Below, piece after piece: positions 1 to 7,615 of a stretch of DNA of 49,381 nt; the stretch's first letter is position 1; each line of letters starts with the position of its first letter. The position numbers and the translations under genes were made by a program. The DNA comes from Erysipelotrichaceae bacterium (GTDB lineage: Bacteria > Bacillota_I > Bacilli_A > Erysipelotrichales > Coprobacillaceae), in contig JAGZJH010000014.1 of assembly GCA_018365815.1 (NCBI GenBank), positions 1 through 49,381 on the forward strand, read 5' to 3'. Below the pieces are notes generated by a model that worked only from the letters and a program-made list of their open reading frames with translations, was not told the DNA's origin and did not search any database.

Positions 1-72
1 AAAGACACTATATTTCAAGTGCCATTCTCTTATACACCAGTATTCTGCAAGCAGGTAAACACAGGTTATTCC

Positions 73-357
73 TTAATATCCTTTTGTTTGGGAAACTCCA
101 CTTTCCCATTTAGAGACAGCCTGACGGCTGACACCTAATGTTTCTGCAACAAACTCCTGGGTCATTTTACAATCTAACCTATGCTGTTTTAACACTTCTC
201 CAAGAGTCTTCGCATTTTTCGCTTTTTCTTTCCTAACCGGTGCTGATTTTGTGTACTTCCGCAGTGCTTTAACGATTAGGCTAACAATATAGATGGTAAC
301 CGTTACTCCAACAAGCCACAAGGCAATCATAAAATACTGATTTAGACCAAATTTCAT
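73..357 (-). CDS. Membrane-anchored XRE-type HTH protein, probably C-terminally truncated
   Basis: The product (94 aa from the chosen start) has one N-terminal membrane helix (about residues 8-32), a basic linker, then an XRE/Cro helix-turn-helix in which TQEFVAETLGVSRQAVSKWE is recognisable. Start ATG at 357 is preceded by a good AAAGGAGA; an upstream in-frame start at 432 has no such site. The frame ends SQTKGY directly after the recognition helix, whereas XRE domains normally continue for about 25-30 more residues (helices 4 and 5). I therefore think the 3' part was lost or recombined at about position 73-85. The role would be a DNA-binding regulator tethered to the membrane, probably not functional if truncated. 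Confidence 0.6.
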   Translation of the reverse strand: MKFGLNQYFMIALWLVGVTVTIYIVSLIVKALRKYTKSAPVRKEKAKNAKTLGEVLKQHRLDCKMTQEFVAETLGVSRQAVSKWESGVSQTKGY

Positions 358-565
358 TTTTGGGTTCTCCTTTCTATTTGATAGCCTCATAATAGCAATT
401 TTTCTATGGTTGCACCACCAACTATCACGCAACTTTTCGGTTGCGAAGCATTTATGATATTAAATTCTTATTTGTCACTTTCTTCATATCCATATTATAA
501 CAGTTCCATATATCCGCCACAATAGAAATCAGCATACCCTTAGCATTTTCTATGAAACAAAAATG

Positions 566-619
566 CACACTTTTTCTTTCTTCCTCTTGATTACCCCACA
601 TCAGAAAAGAAAAAGTGTG
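566..619. repeat. 14-bp perfect inverted repeat, possible bidirectional terminator
   Basis: CACACTTTTTCTTT (566-579) is repeated inverted at 606-619 with a 26-base loop. A-rich/T-rich bases flank both sides (ATTTTTG outward on the left, AATTTTTTTA further out on the right), so it could terminate transcripts from either side. Function is inferred from structure only. Confidence 0.45.
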
Positions 620-819
620 ATGTCATACTCAATTTTTTTATCTTGCACGCATAAAAAGATTGAAAGAGGTGTTTGTTTCCAGTATAATGTTTTTGTATAG
701 AAGCAAGGATTGAATTTTTTTGAAAGAAAGGGTTGACAGTCATGTTCACACATTGTTACGCTTGCGACAGACAGACAAGTAAATTCTGCCCTTTTTTCAA
801 TTTTATCAATAAGAAACAG

Positions 820-863
820 AACGCACAAGTTACCCAGCTATAAGGGGTGGTTTGTGCGTTTTT
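820..863 (+). terminator. Rho-independent terminator or attenuator before the surface-protein gene
   Basis: AACGCACAA (820-828) pairs with TTGTGCGTT (852-860). A nested ACCC/GGGT pair sits in the loop, and three further T residues follow. It lies only about 40 bases before the start codon at 904. It may end an upstream transcript or act as an attenuator in the leader of the surface-protein mRNA; sequence alone does not decide. Confidence 0.6.
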
Positions 864-903
864 CTATGCAGAAAATTTATGAAGAACAAGGAGCGAACAA
901 ACT

Positions 904-2778
904 ATGAAGAAAAAACAAGTCCTTGCAGTAAGTTCCGCATTGATGATTGGGACAACAACTGCACTTACAGGGCTTCCTACTCCTGTCATGGCACAGGAAA
1001 ACACAGAAGTTGTGCAGGAAGCCATTGTAGAAGAAAACAAGACAGAGCAAGTTCCTGTGGAACAGGAAACAGAAAACGCAGAAAATGCAGAAACTTCAAA
1101 AGAAGATTTGACAGAAGAAAGTACAAAACAGGAAGCACCTACAGCGTCAGAAAAAGAAGTGGTTACTGAAGATAAGACAGTCGAAGAAAGCAAGAATACA
1201 GAGGTAAAGGCTGGAAGTATTGCTATTGATGAAGCACATTTTCCTAATCAGGCATTTAGATTATTTGTAGAAACTAATTTCGACAAAGATAAGGACAAAA
1301 GTTTATCAAAAGAAGAAATCAATAATGTTACTAGCATGAAAATACAAGAAAGGTATAATCAGGAATTTACATCTATAAAAGGTATAGAATACTTTACAAA
1401 TTTACAGGATTTATCACTTGCTGCACCTCTTAAAGAATTAGACTTAAGCAAAAATACAAGCTTGAAAAATCTTGAAATAATAGGTTTAAATATGTGGGGA
1501 TTTGATGTAAGCAAAAATACAAATTTAAAGTCTTTAACTGCTGATACGCACTATACATGGTATAACATTGGCAACAATCCAAATCTTGAAACTGTAAATG
1601 TTGGAAATACTAACCTTTGGACTACAACAGAAAAAAATCACTTCTATTTTAAAGATATATGTAAAGGAATAGATATTTCAAAAATTACTATCTTGCAGAA
1701 TGGGAAATTAGATAAAGATACAGGAATTGCTTATATTGATGATGTAAACAAAGACTTCATTTATCAATATGATTGTGGCACATATAAAGGGGGTAAAAAA
1801 ACATTAGAGATTACAATACATATAATTGGAACATCATCTCTACCTGATATTTTTGCAGAAGATGTCACATTAAAAGTGGGGGATACATTTGACCCATTGA
1901 AAAATGTAACTGCCAGTGATTTTGAAGATGGTCCAATTACTTTAACACAAGAAAATATAATTGAAAATGATGTAGACACTTCTAAGGCTGGTGTTTATCA
2001 TGTAACTTATAAAGTAACAGATAGTGAAGGAAAATCTAGTAGAAAAGTTATTACTGTTACTGTAGAAGGTTCAACTGATATTCCGAATACTGCTCCAACC
2101 ATTTCTGCAAATGATGTTACATTGAATGTAGGCTATATGTTCGACCCATTGGCAAATGTTACAGCAACGGATAAAGAGGACGGAACTATCGCTTTGACAA
2201 AAGAAAATATCATTGCAAATGATGTTGATACTTCTAAGGCTGGTACTTACCATGTAACCTATAAAGTAACGGATAAAAACGGTGCTTCTATTGAAAAGAC
2301 GATTACTGTAATTGTGAAACAAAATACAGGTGACCTTAACTCTGTTCCAACCATTTCTGCAAATGATATTACATTGAATGTAGGCGATACTTTTGACCCA
2401 TTGGCAAATGTTACAGCAACGGATAAAGAGGATGGAACGATTATTTTAACAAAAGATAATATCATTGCAAATGATGTTGACACTTCTAAGGCTGGTACTT
2501 ACCATGTAACCTATAAGGTAACAGATAAAAACGGAGCTTCTACTGAAAAAACAATTACAGTTACAGTAAAAGAAAAAACAACACATAAACCTGTAAGTCC
2601 ACAACAGCCACAGAAACCGAACAAGCCAACTACTCCAACAAAGCCTAGCGGACAAAAGAACCCTGTAAAAACAGGCGATGTAACAAATGTAGGATTGTTC
2701 GCCTCTATGTTTGCTGGTTCAACTGGTGTATTAGCTGTTTTATTCGGTAAAAAACGTAAAAGAAATAGGAACGATTAA
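904..2778 (+). CDS. Sortase-anchored surface protein with EF-hand-like loop, LRR-like region and three Ig-like modules
   Basis: A 624-aa exported protein. Signal peptide about residues 1-30 (MKKK start, cleavage after PVMA). A Glu/Lys/Thr-rich spacer covers 31-100. Residues 127-138 (DKDKDKSLSKEE) fit an EF-hand calcium loop, followed by a leucine-rich-repeat-like stretch (about 155-235). Three bacterial Ig-like modules of the DUF5011 type sit at about 314-388, 398-472 and 482-556. A Pro/Lys/Thr-rich wall spacer leads to a non-canonical sortase motif PVKTG-D (587-592), a hydrophobic helix (596-613) and a basic tail KKRKR. It should be covalently displayed on the cell wall, probably for adhesion or binding; the ligand cannot be read from sequence. 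A terminator follows closely, so the gene is monocistronic. It is likely cargo of an integrative element ending near 2.95 kb. Confidence 0.85.
   Translation: MKKKQVLAVSSALMIGTTTALTGLPTPVMAQENTEVVQEAIVEENKTEQVPVEQETENAENAETSKEDLTEESTKQEAPTASEKEVVTEDKTVEESKNTEVKAGSIAIDEAHFPNQAFRLFVETNFDKDKDKSLSKEEINNVTSMKIQERYNQEFTSIKGIEYFTNLQDLSLAAPLKELDLSKNTSLKNLEIIGLNMWGFDVSKNTNLKSLTADTHYTWYNIGNNPNLETVNVGNTNLWTTTEKNHFYFKDICKGIDISKITILQNGKLDKDTGIAYIDDVNKDFIYQYDCGTYKGGKKTLEITIHIIGTSSLPDIFAEDVTLKVGDTFDPLKNVTASDFEDGPITLTQENIIENDVDTSKAGVYHVTYKVTDSEGKSSRKVITVTVEGSTDIPNTAPTISANDVTLNVGYMFDPLANVTATDKEDGTIALTKENIIANDVDTSKAGTYHVTYKVTDKNGASIEKTITVIVKQNTGDLNSVPTISANDITLNVGDTFDPLANVTATDKEDGTIILTKDNIIANDVDTSKAGTYHVTYKVTDKNGASTEKTITVTVKEKTTHKPVSPQQPQKPNKPTTPTKPSGQKNPVKTGDVTNVGLFASMFAGSTGVLAVLFGKKRKRNRND
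2095..2571 (+). repeat. Two near-identical Ig-module coding repeats
   Basis: The second and third Ig-like modules (about 2095-2320 and 2347-2571) are nearly identical at DNA level, including long matching blocks such as the segment encoding DTSKAGTYHVTYKVTDKNGA. The first module (about 1843-2065) is clearly more diverged. This indicates a recent in-frame duplication, so module number may vary between strains. Confidence 0.75.
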
Positions 2779-2823
2779 CAAAATATATAACATCAATCAA
2801 TAGCAACTAATGATTTTTAATGT

Positions 2824-2858
2824 AAAAGGACACCAAACTATAAGGTGTCCTTTTCAAA
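2824..2858 (+). terminator. Rho-independent terminator of the surface-protein gene
   Basis: AAAAGGACACC (2824-2834) pairs perfectly with GGTGTCCTTTT (2844-2854) around a 9-base loop, 45 bases after the stop codon. The right arm supplies the T tract. Confidence 0.85.
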
Positions 2859-2872
2859 TTCCTATCGTCATA

Positions 2873-2909
2873 TCAAGGCTCATTCAATCGTGGTAAATTC
2901 GTGGTAAAA
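2873..2909 (+). other. Integrase arm-type repeat pair plus TCAAGGCTC box
   Basis: TCAAGGCTC (2873-2881), GTGGTAAAT (2890-2898) and GTGGTAAAA (2901-2909). The two repeats are 11 bp apart. The module recurs at 18352-18389 as TCAAGGCTC, GTAGTAAAT, GTAGTAAAA with the same 11-bp period. Tn916 integrase arm sites are direct repeats of this form. The palindrome CTATACTT...AAGTATAG (about 2922-2949) lies just beyond and may mark the element end. Confidence 0.55.
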
Positions 2910-3172
2910 TGAGTGTTTTCCTATACTTCAAAATGCTTGAAAGTATAGTGTTTATGCGGATAATCTAAAATTAGATATAAAATTTAAATTAACTATTTTC
3001 TAATTTTATGCATTTTAAATATTTGATTTCTATAGTCAGGGTTTTGAATAGAATAAATTGTCGCTAATTAAATGCTAAAGATACTAATAAATAATTGTTA
3101 TATTTATTTAGATATGATAAAATAAAGATAGATTTAGATATTTGTTTTTATTTTAATGAGGAGTGATGGAAT

Positions 3173-3811
3173 ATGCCTAAGGTGGCTTATTCAAAAGAAG
3201 AACGTGAGAACATTCGTTCACAACTGATTTCTATTGGGTTAGATTTAATGGCAAGACAAGGAATTCAGCATACTACAGTTGAGCAAGTTTATAAAAGCGT
3301 TGGTATATCACGTACTTTCTTTTATAGCTTTTTTTCAACAAAAGAAGATTTTATTGTAGAAATTCTTTATTTCCAACAACCTAAAATTATTCAGTATGTA
3401 CATGAACTTATGAAAGATACTTCCTTAGATTGGAAAAGCGCAGTAAGAAAGTTTCTTTATTCTTGTTGTTATGGTGAAAGAAATGGCATTGCGATACTCA
3501 CAATTGAAGAACAGCAACTTTTATTTAATCGATTGTCATCAGAAAGTTATACTACTTTTCGAGAAAAACAGAGATTGTTATTTAAGGAAATTCTAGAAGA
3601 ATTTGGAATTCAATCAGAAAAAACGAATATTAATTTATTCATAAATTTGAGTTTAGCTTTAATGGTTGTTCGTAAAGCAATTCCTGCTCAACTACCCTTA
3701 TTTATTCCTGAGGCTGCTGATGAAACAGCAAATTTTCAAATAGAAGCTCTTGTAAATACTTTAGAAAAATTAAAAGATAAATATCCAATTGATATAAATA
3801 AAAACAAATAG
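3173..3811 (+). CDS. TetR/AcrR-family transcriptional regulator
   Basis: A 212-aa protein with a classical TetR N-terminal domain: residues about 10-60, recognition helix around VYKSVGISRTFFYSFFSTKE. The C-terminal ligand/dimerisation region is divergent, as usual. The start follows GAGGAGTGATGGAAT, a good Shine-Dalgarno. It is the first gene of a probable three-gene unit with 3860-4345 and 4352-4540, closed by the terminator at 4554-4580. TetR proteins usually repress themselves and neighbours until a small ligand binds; the ligand here is unknown. The AT-rich upstream region (2910-3172) holds no gene and contains the inferred right edge of the integrative element. Confidence 0.88.
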   Translation: MPKVAYSKEERENIRSQLISIGLDLMARQGIQHTTVEQVYKSVGISRTFFYSFFSTKEDFIVEILYFQQPKIIQYVHELMKDTSLDWKSAVRKFLYSCCYGERNGIAILTIEEQQLLFNRLSSESYTTFREKQRLLFKEILEEFGIQSEKTNINLFINLSLALMVVRKAIPAQLPLFIPEAADETANFQIEALVNTLEKLKDKYPIDINKNK

Positions 3812-3859
3812 TTTAGTTTATTCTCATAATATATTTGTCAAAATGAAGGAGGGAAAAAT

Positions 3860-4345
3860 ATGGGAATTTTCAAAAAATTATTTAAAGGACCTGAGATTGA
3901 TATGGAAAAAAGCAATGCTAACTCAAACAAAATGCGAGTACTGTTTAATCAGGTAGTAGAAGATGGAGATAATTATCAATTAATTTTTGGATACACAGAA
4001 GATGTAAGCCGTTTTAATTATGGCTTTGTTCATGGTAGTAAGACAAAAATTGGTAATTTAATTGTTGGATGGAATGCGAACACCCAAACTATTGTTGTGG
4101 TTCCAACTGTGCCTGACCTTTCTGGTTGTGGTGATCCTACATATTATCGTCGTAGTGAAATACACAAAGCATATCGAAATAAATATCCTACAGATGCCTT
4201 TATTATCTATCCAGATAAAAAAGGATATATCGGTATTAATGCATATGATTGGTTAGAAGATGAATCACTTTATGTATATGTCTCACAAGAAAATGAATTA
4301 GCTTCTTTTACAGATTTCTTTATGACACAATTTGCAACAAAATAA
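3860..4345 (+). CDS. Conserved-looking cytoplasmic protein of unknown function
   Basis: A 161-aa protein that I do not recognise. It starts after a strong GAAGGAGGGAAAAAT. There is no signal peptide or membrane helix. It is rich in aromatic residues and beta-strand-like segments (for example NYQLIFGYTEDVSRFNYGF) and contains a central GCGDPTYYRRSEI stretch, suggesting a compact globular fold. It follows the TetR gene by 48 bases on the same strand and is probably co-transcribed, so it may be the function controlled by that regulator. No catalytic motif is evident. Confidence 0.65.
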   Translation: MGIFKKLFKGPEIDMEKSNANSNKMRVLFNQVVEDGDNYQLIFGYTEDVSRFNYGFVHGSKTKIGNLIVGWNANTQTIVVVPTVPDLSGCGDPTYYRRSEIHKAYRNKYPTDAFIIYPDKKGYIGINAYDWLEDESLYVYVSQENELASFTDFFMTQFATK

Positions 4346-4351
4346 AAAAAT

Positions 4352-4540
4352 ATGATAAGCGTAAATTTTTTAACTTTTTCATTGCTTTTAATAGCAGTCT
4401 GTATATTCGCTAACCTTTGGTTTCATTTTATTGAAGCAGTATGGAATCAAATTAAAAAAATATTTATACTTCACAAGGATTCTACACCCACATGGCATGA
4501 TTATCCTTATACGAAGGAAAAAAACAAAGATAAAATATGA
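4352..4540 (+). CDS. Small single-helix membrane protein, hypothetical
   Basis: 62 aa: an N-terminal hydrophobic helix (about residues 5-25) followed by a basic/aromatic tail ending KEKNKDKI. It begins six bases after the preceding stop codon and runs to just before a terminator, so position supports it as the last gene of the TetR unit. No convincing Shine-Dalgarno precedes the ATG, so translation may depend on coupling. Function unknown. Confidence 0.45.
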   Translation: MISVNFLTFSLLLIAVCIFANLWFHFIEAVWNQIKKIFILHKDSTPTWHDYPYTKEKNKDKI

Positions 4541-4553
4541 TGAAAAATGATAT

Positions 4554-4580
4554 AAGGCGTAATAAACTTTACGCCTTTTT
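4554..4580 (+). terminator. Rho-independent terminator of the TetR unit
   Basis: AAGGCGTAA (4554-4562) pairs with TTACGCCTT (4569-4577), six-base loop, then TTT. The following 4581-4811 is AT-rich and shows nothing else recognisable. Confidence 0.85.
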
Positions 4581-4811
4581 CGTAGCAAAATAAACACAAG
4601 TATAGTAATACTAGAAGTTGCATTCACTTTTTTCTTTCTTCTGTTATTGTAAAAATATATTGATTAGAAATAATATTTACATATTGAATACTAGATTACC
4701 TCATTTACAACCTGCTTCATAATGAGCTCCTTCATATCTTATATAATATATATACTTCCTCATTTTAGTGAGGAAAATCTTGCTTAATCGAAATGTTTAT
4801 AGAATAAAAAT

Positions 4812-5429
4812 TTAATCAAAAAATAATATATGACATATATCCCCTATACTATGTCCCCTTCCTTCAAACGAAATAACAATCGCTAAATGCTCTTCATTAC
4901 TACATGCCGTAGTAAGACGTTGATGATATTCTTCAATTGGTACATTCACAAAGCAACTAATTTCTTGCATTTGAAATTTAAAATTTTCAGCAAAATATAA
5001 ATTACCTGCTGAAGTATAAATATCAATATATTTAGATTTTTTGTTTAGAAAAGCAACGTGTCGCAATATTTCTAAATCAATAAGATTTTGCGTATTAATA
5101 ACAGTTTGTTCATAAATGGTTTTAAGTTTTTGTACCATAACATACTGACTTTCATGTTGTTTAATTGGATAATTAAAATCCAATTCATGATCTTCTAAAA
5201 TAAAATTATTAAATGATGAAGGTACTTGTACTTTCAACTCAGAAAGACCAGCTAAATTTAATTTTTGACACAAACGATAAATCGTTGAATTTGATACAAA
5301 TATTTCTTGACTGATTTGTTTCGCACTCATTTTTAAAAATCGTTCATGATGGTTTAAAATAAACTCCACTAAAATCTTTTCATTTTCAGTTAAATTCGTT
5401 AATTGTTTTATTTGTACTAAAATATTCAT
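4812..5429 (-). pseudogene. RpiR-family regulator, truncated in its SIS domain
   Basis: From the MNILVQIKQL start (5429) this is 205 aa. Residues 1-75 form an RpiR-type HTH (KMSAKQISQEIFVSNSTIYR). A SIS sugar-phosphate-binding domain begins at about 105 and reaches the AIVISFEGRG segment, then stops at GDICHILFFD. RpiR proteins are normally about 250-290 aa with a SIS domain of about 130 residues, so roughly the last 70-80 are missing. I call it a truncated remnant, though the DNA-binding half could still be made. The 5486 upstream start is unlikely because it lies inside the HAD-gene terminator. It lies downstream of the HAD phosphatase gene on the same strand. Confidence 0.65.
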
Positions 5430-5459
5430 AACAATCCACCACAAATATTTATTATACAA

Positions 5460-5483
5460 TAAAAAAAGACAGTTCCAACTGTC
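5460..5483 (-). terminator. Terminator after the HAD phosphatase gene
   Basis: On the minus strand GGACAGTTGGAACTGTC is followed by seven T residues. It separates the HAD gene (stop at 5492) from the truncated RpiR gene (start 5429). Confidence 0.75.
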
Positions 5484-5491
5484 CAAAATGA

Positions 5492-6340
5492 TTAATCTTT
5501 TAATGAAGGAATGTAATGATATAATGCATGAGCAATTCCGTCTTCATCATTTGATAAAGTTACATAATCTGCAATATCTTTTAAATCTTGTACCGCATTT
5601 TCCATTGCTACGGCTGTTCCAGAATATTTAAGCATTGAAGCATCGTTATGCCCATCTCCAAAAGCAATTAAATTTTCAGGTGTGTATCCCATTGGTCTTA
5701 GTACTGTATCAAGAGCTTTGGCTTTATCAATTCCTTGAGCAGTATATTCAAAGTAAAATGGTCCGGTAAACATACAACTTAATGTATCTTTAAATGGTGC
5801 TGCCATTTCTTCATGATGCGCTTGAAGATATTCAGGATCCCCGGCAGTTAAAATTTTATTAACTTCATAATCTAAAAATTCTGCTAAGTCTTTCTTTTCA
5901 CATAATAAATAATTACCGCCACGTGATTCGTATTCAACAACATTAAAATCACCGTTAAATTGAACATAGTTATCATATACGTTATTAACATACATATATT
6001 CACCTTTATCAATCATCGGTTTAACTTTAAATTTTTTCATATGCTCTAAAACCGCTTTACCTTCTTCTACTGATAAAGGTTGATTAAATAAAGTTTCCAT
6101 AGTTTGGCAATCTACTACTTTACTTCCGTTATACGATACAAATAAGCCATGGTGTTTAGACATTTCCAATTCTTCACCTAGTTTTAATAAACCCGAAGTT
6201 GGTCTACCTGAAGCTAAAATAACTATCATACCTCTTTCTTGTGCTTTAATTAAAGCTTTTTTAGTTTCATCAGTTAATTGTTTTTGAGAATTCATTAAAG
6301 TTCCATCAACATCCATTACAATTACTTTTAATTCACTCAT
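5492..6340 (-). CDS. Cof-type HAD-superfamily phosphatase
   Basis: 282 aa, the usual size for Cof/YidA-like sugar-phosphate phosphatases. HAD motif I is DVDGT (residues 10-14, nucleophile Asp10), motif II is LASGRP (about 42-47) and motif IV is FGDGHNDASML (about 227-237), with the bulky C2 cap between II and IV. The expected reaction is Mg2+-dependent dephosphorylation of a phosphosugar or similar small phosphate in the cytoplasm; the substrate is not predictable. Good AGAGGGGGTAAAAT ribosome binding site. A cre-like box lies about 100 bases upstream in the divergent region shared with the 6500 gene. Confidence 0.88.
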   Translation of the reverse strand: MSELKVIVMDVDGTLMNSQKQLTDETKKALIKAQERGMIVILASGRPTSGLLKLGEELEMSKHHGLFVSYNGSKVVDCQTMETLFNQPLSVEEGKAVLEHMKKFKVKPMIDKGEYMYVNNVYDNYVQFNGDFNVVEYESRGGNYLLCEKKDLAEFLDYEVNKILTAGDPEYLQAHHEEMAAPFKDTLSCMFTGPFYFEYTAQGIDKAKALDTVLRPMGYTPENLIAFGDGHNDASMLKYSGTAVAMENAVQDLKDIADYVTLSNDEDGIAHALYHYIPSLKD

Positions 6341-6436
6341 ATTTTACCCCCTCTATTCTTTAAAATATATAATTATATTAATGCAAATTGATTGAATATA
6401 AAATAGCATTTGCACTTCTTGATTAACTTTTATCAC

Positions 6437-6450
6437 TGAAAGCGCTTTTT
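6437..6450 (+). promoter_or_regulatory. Candidate catabolite-responsive element (CcpA box)
   Basis: TGAAAGCGCTTTTT matches the cre consensus TGWAANCGNTNWCA at 12 of 14 positions, the last two being unmatched. It sits between the divergent HAD gene (start 6340) and the exporter-like gene (start about 6500), so either could be under glucose control. The site is seen; the function is inferred. Confidence 0.5.
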
Positions 6451-6499
6451 GTCAATGAGTGATGAAATAAAATTATCAAAATTAATTTTCTATGTTAAA

Positions 6500-7498
6500 A
6501 TGGTAATGGTGATAAAATTGAATTATTTAAAAATTTTAAAAATGAGTTTAGGATTTGTCTTAGCGACTATAATTTCTAATTACTTTAATCTAAACTATGC
6601 AGTTAGTGCAGGAATTGTGGCTTTATTATCCATTCAAGAAACAAAAAAAGAAACTTTACAAATTGGTGTTCAAAGGTTTTTATCATTTACTTTAGCACTA
6701 ATTTTAGCGATTGTTGTTTTTAAAATCTTAGGTTTTAACCCCTATGCTTTTGGTGTATTATTATTTTTCTTCATTGCTTTTTCTATGAAATTTAATTTAG
6801 AAAGTGGTATTGCAATGAATTCAGTCATTGCCACTCACTATTTAATTGAACAATCTATGAGTTTAGAATGGATTAAAAATGAATTTTCGATTTTTTCAAT
6901 CGGCGTGATGATTGGAATCCTACTAAATTTATATATGCCTTCTTATGAAACTGATATAAAAGCAGAGCAAATTGAAATTGAAAATACTTTTAAAAAAATT
7001 CTTTATCAAATGTCAACTTGTATCTTAAACAATCATAAAACTGGCATTTTATATGAAAAAATCACTGACCTTGAAAATAAAATCAATGATATTAAGCAAT
7101 TAGCCTATCATAATATGAATAATCGTTTATTAGATGATACTAAATATCAACTCTCTTATCTTGAAATGCGATATTTTCAATGTCTACTTCTACAACATAT
7201 TTATGATCAAATGATGAAAATGGACTTTATTCCTTTAGAAAGTCAAGAAATTGCTGATTTTTTCAATCAATTAGCAAATTGTTTTCACGAACATAATGAA
7301 GCTAGTTTGCAAATTAAACAATTGCATGAGTTAAAACAACATTACAAACAAAGTTCTCTTCCTACATCACGTATTGAATTTGAAAATAGATCCCATTTAA
7401 TGCAGATTATTGATTTATTAGAGCAATTTTTAAATTTAAAATATCAATTTGTTTTAAATTTAACTGATCAAGAAAAAAATAAATATTGGACTATATAA
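6500..7498 (+). CDS. Aromatic acid exporter family (ArAE_1-like) membrane protein
   Basis: About 332 aa from the chosen start. An N-terminal membrane half with roughly four to six helices (for example SLGFVLATIISNYFNLNYA, then SFTLALILAIVVFKILGF) is followed by a soluble helical C-terminal half of about 170 residues. This is the layout of ArAE_1 plus its C-terminal domain. Members are proposed efflux proteins; the substrate is unknown. Start choice is uncertain: the open frame extends to 6449 (TTG), but that overlaps the cre-like box and no Shine-Dalgarno is clear for 6455, 6500 or 6506. I chose 6500 because the membrane domain starts soon after. A terminator follows directly. Confidence 0.72.
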   Translation: MVMVIKLNYLKILKMSLGFVLATIISNYFNLNYAVSAGIVALLSIQETKKETLQIGVQRFLSFTLALILAIVVFKILGFNPYAFGVLLFFFIAFSMKFNLESGIAMNSVIATHYLIEQSMSLEWIKNEFSIFSIGVMIGILLNLYMPSYETDIKAEQIEIENTFKKILYQMSTCILNNHKTGILYEKITDLENKINDIKQLAYHNMNNRLLDDTKYQLSYLEMRYFQCLLLQHIYDQMMKMDFIPLESQEIADFFNQLANCFHEHNEASLQIKQLHELKQHYKQSSLPTSRIEFENRSHLMQIIDLLEQFLNLKYQFVLNLTDQEKNKYWTI

Positions 7499-7520
7499 AA
7501 GATGGCATCGTCATCTTTTT
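7497..7520 (+). terminator. Terminator after the exporter-like gene
   Basis: AAAAGATG / CATCTTTT hairpin with a six-base loop and T-rich tail, starting at the stop codon. Confidence 0.75.
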
Positions 7521-7552
7521 ATTATAGAATAATTGCTATAATGAGATCTTTA

Positions 7553-7590
7553 TAAAAAAATTATCGTATCACTTTTAAGTGATACGATAA
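7553..7590 (-). terminator. Terminator of the Ig/Cys-domain exported protein gene
   Basis: TTATCGTATCACTT (7561-7574) and AAGTGATACGATAA (7577-7590) form a 14-bp perfect stem with a two-base spacer. Read on the minus strand it is followed by seven T residues (7554-7560), so it terminates the gene ending at 7616. Confidence 0.85.
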
Positions 7591-7615
7591 AATTAGAACA
7601 ATAGAAATATATTGA

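Larger units (their letters stand above)
358..903. other. Intergenic region upstream of the surface-protein gene
   Basis: No convincing gene lies here. A 75-codon open frame on the minus strand (601-828) has no ribosome binding site and looks incidental. The stretch holds two inverted repeats (566-619 and 820-860), listed separately. The divergent HTH gene and surface-protein gene probably have their promoters here, but I could not single out convincing -35/-10 pairs. Confidence 0.5.
1..2990. mobile_element. Probable right end of a Tn916-like integrative element
   Basis: This assignment rests on the repeat pair at 2890-2909 (GTGGTAAAT and GTGGTAAAA, 11 bp apart), preceded by TCAAGGCTC. The same arrangement marks the right end of the complete Tn916-like element at 18352-18389. 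The Tn916 integrase N-terminal domain is known to bind arm sites of the form GTAGTAAAT. A rho-independent terminator precedes the repeats in both places. The sortase-anchored protein and HTH protein to the left would then be element cargo. The exact right boundary is not resolved and I place it loosely between 2.93 and 3.0 kb. The left part lies outside the window. Inference, moderate confidence. Confidence 0.45.

Noticed and set aside
601..828. 75-codon open frame on the minus strand
   Set aside because: No ribosome binding site, overlaps a hairpin arm, odd composition; best seen as incidental.
864..1193. Minus-strand and alternative plus-strand frames over the 5' part of the surface-protein gene
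   Set aside because: They are shadows of the well-supported 904-2778 gene.
4388..4627. 79-codon minus-strand frame
   Set aside because: Overlaps the small membrane protein gene and its terminator; no ribosome site.
7561..7590. Perfect 14-bp palindrome as an operator
   Set aside because: The T tract on the minus strand just past a stop codon makes a terminator the simpler reading.
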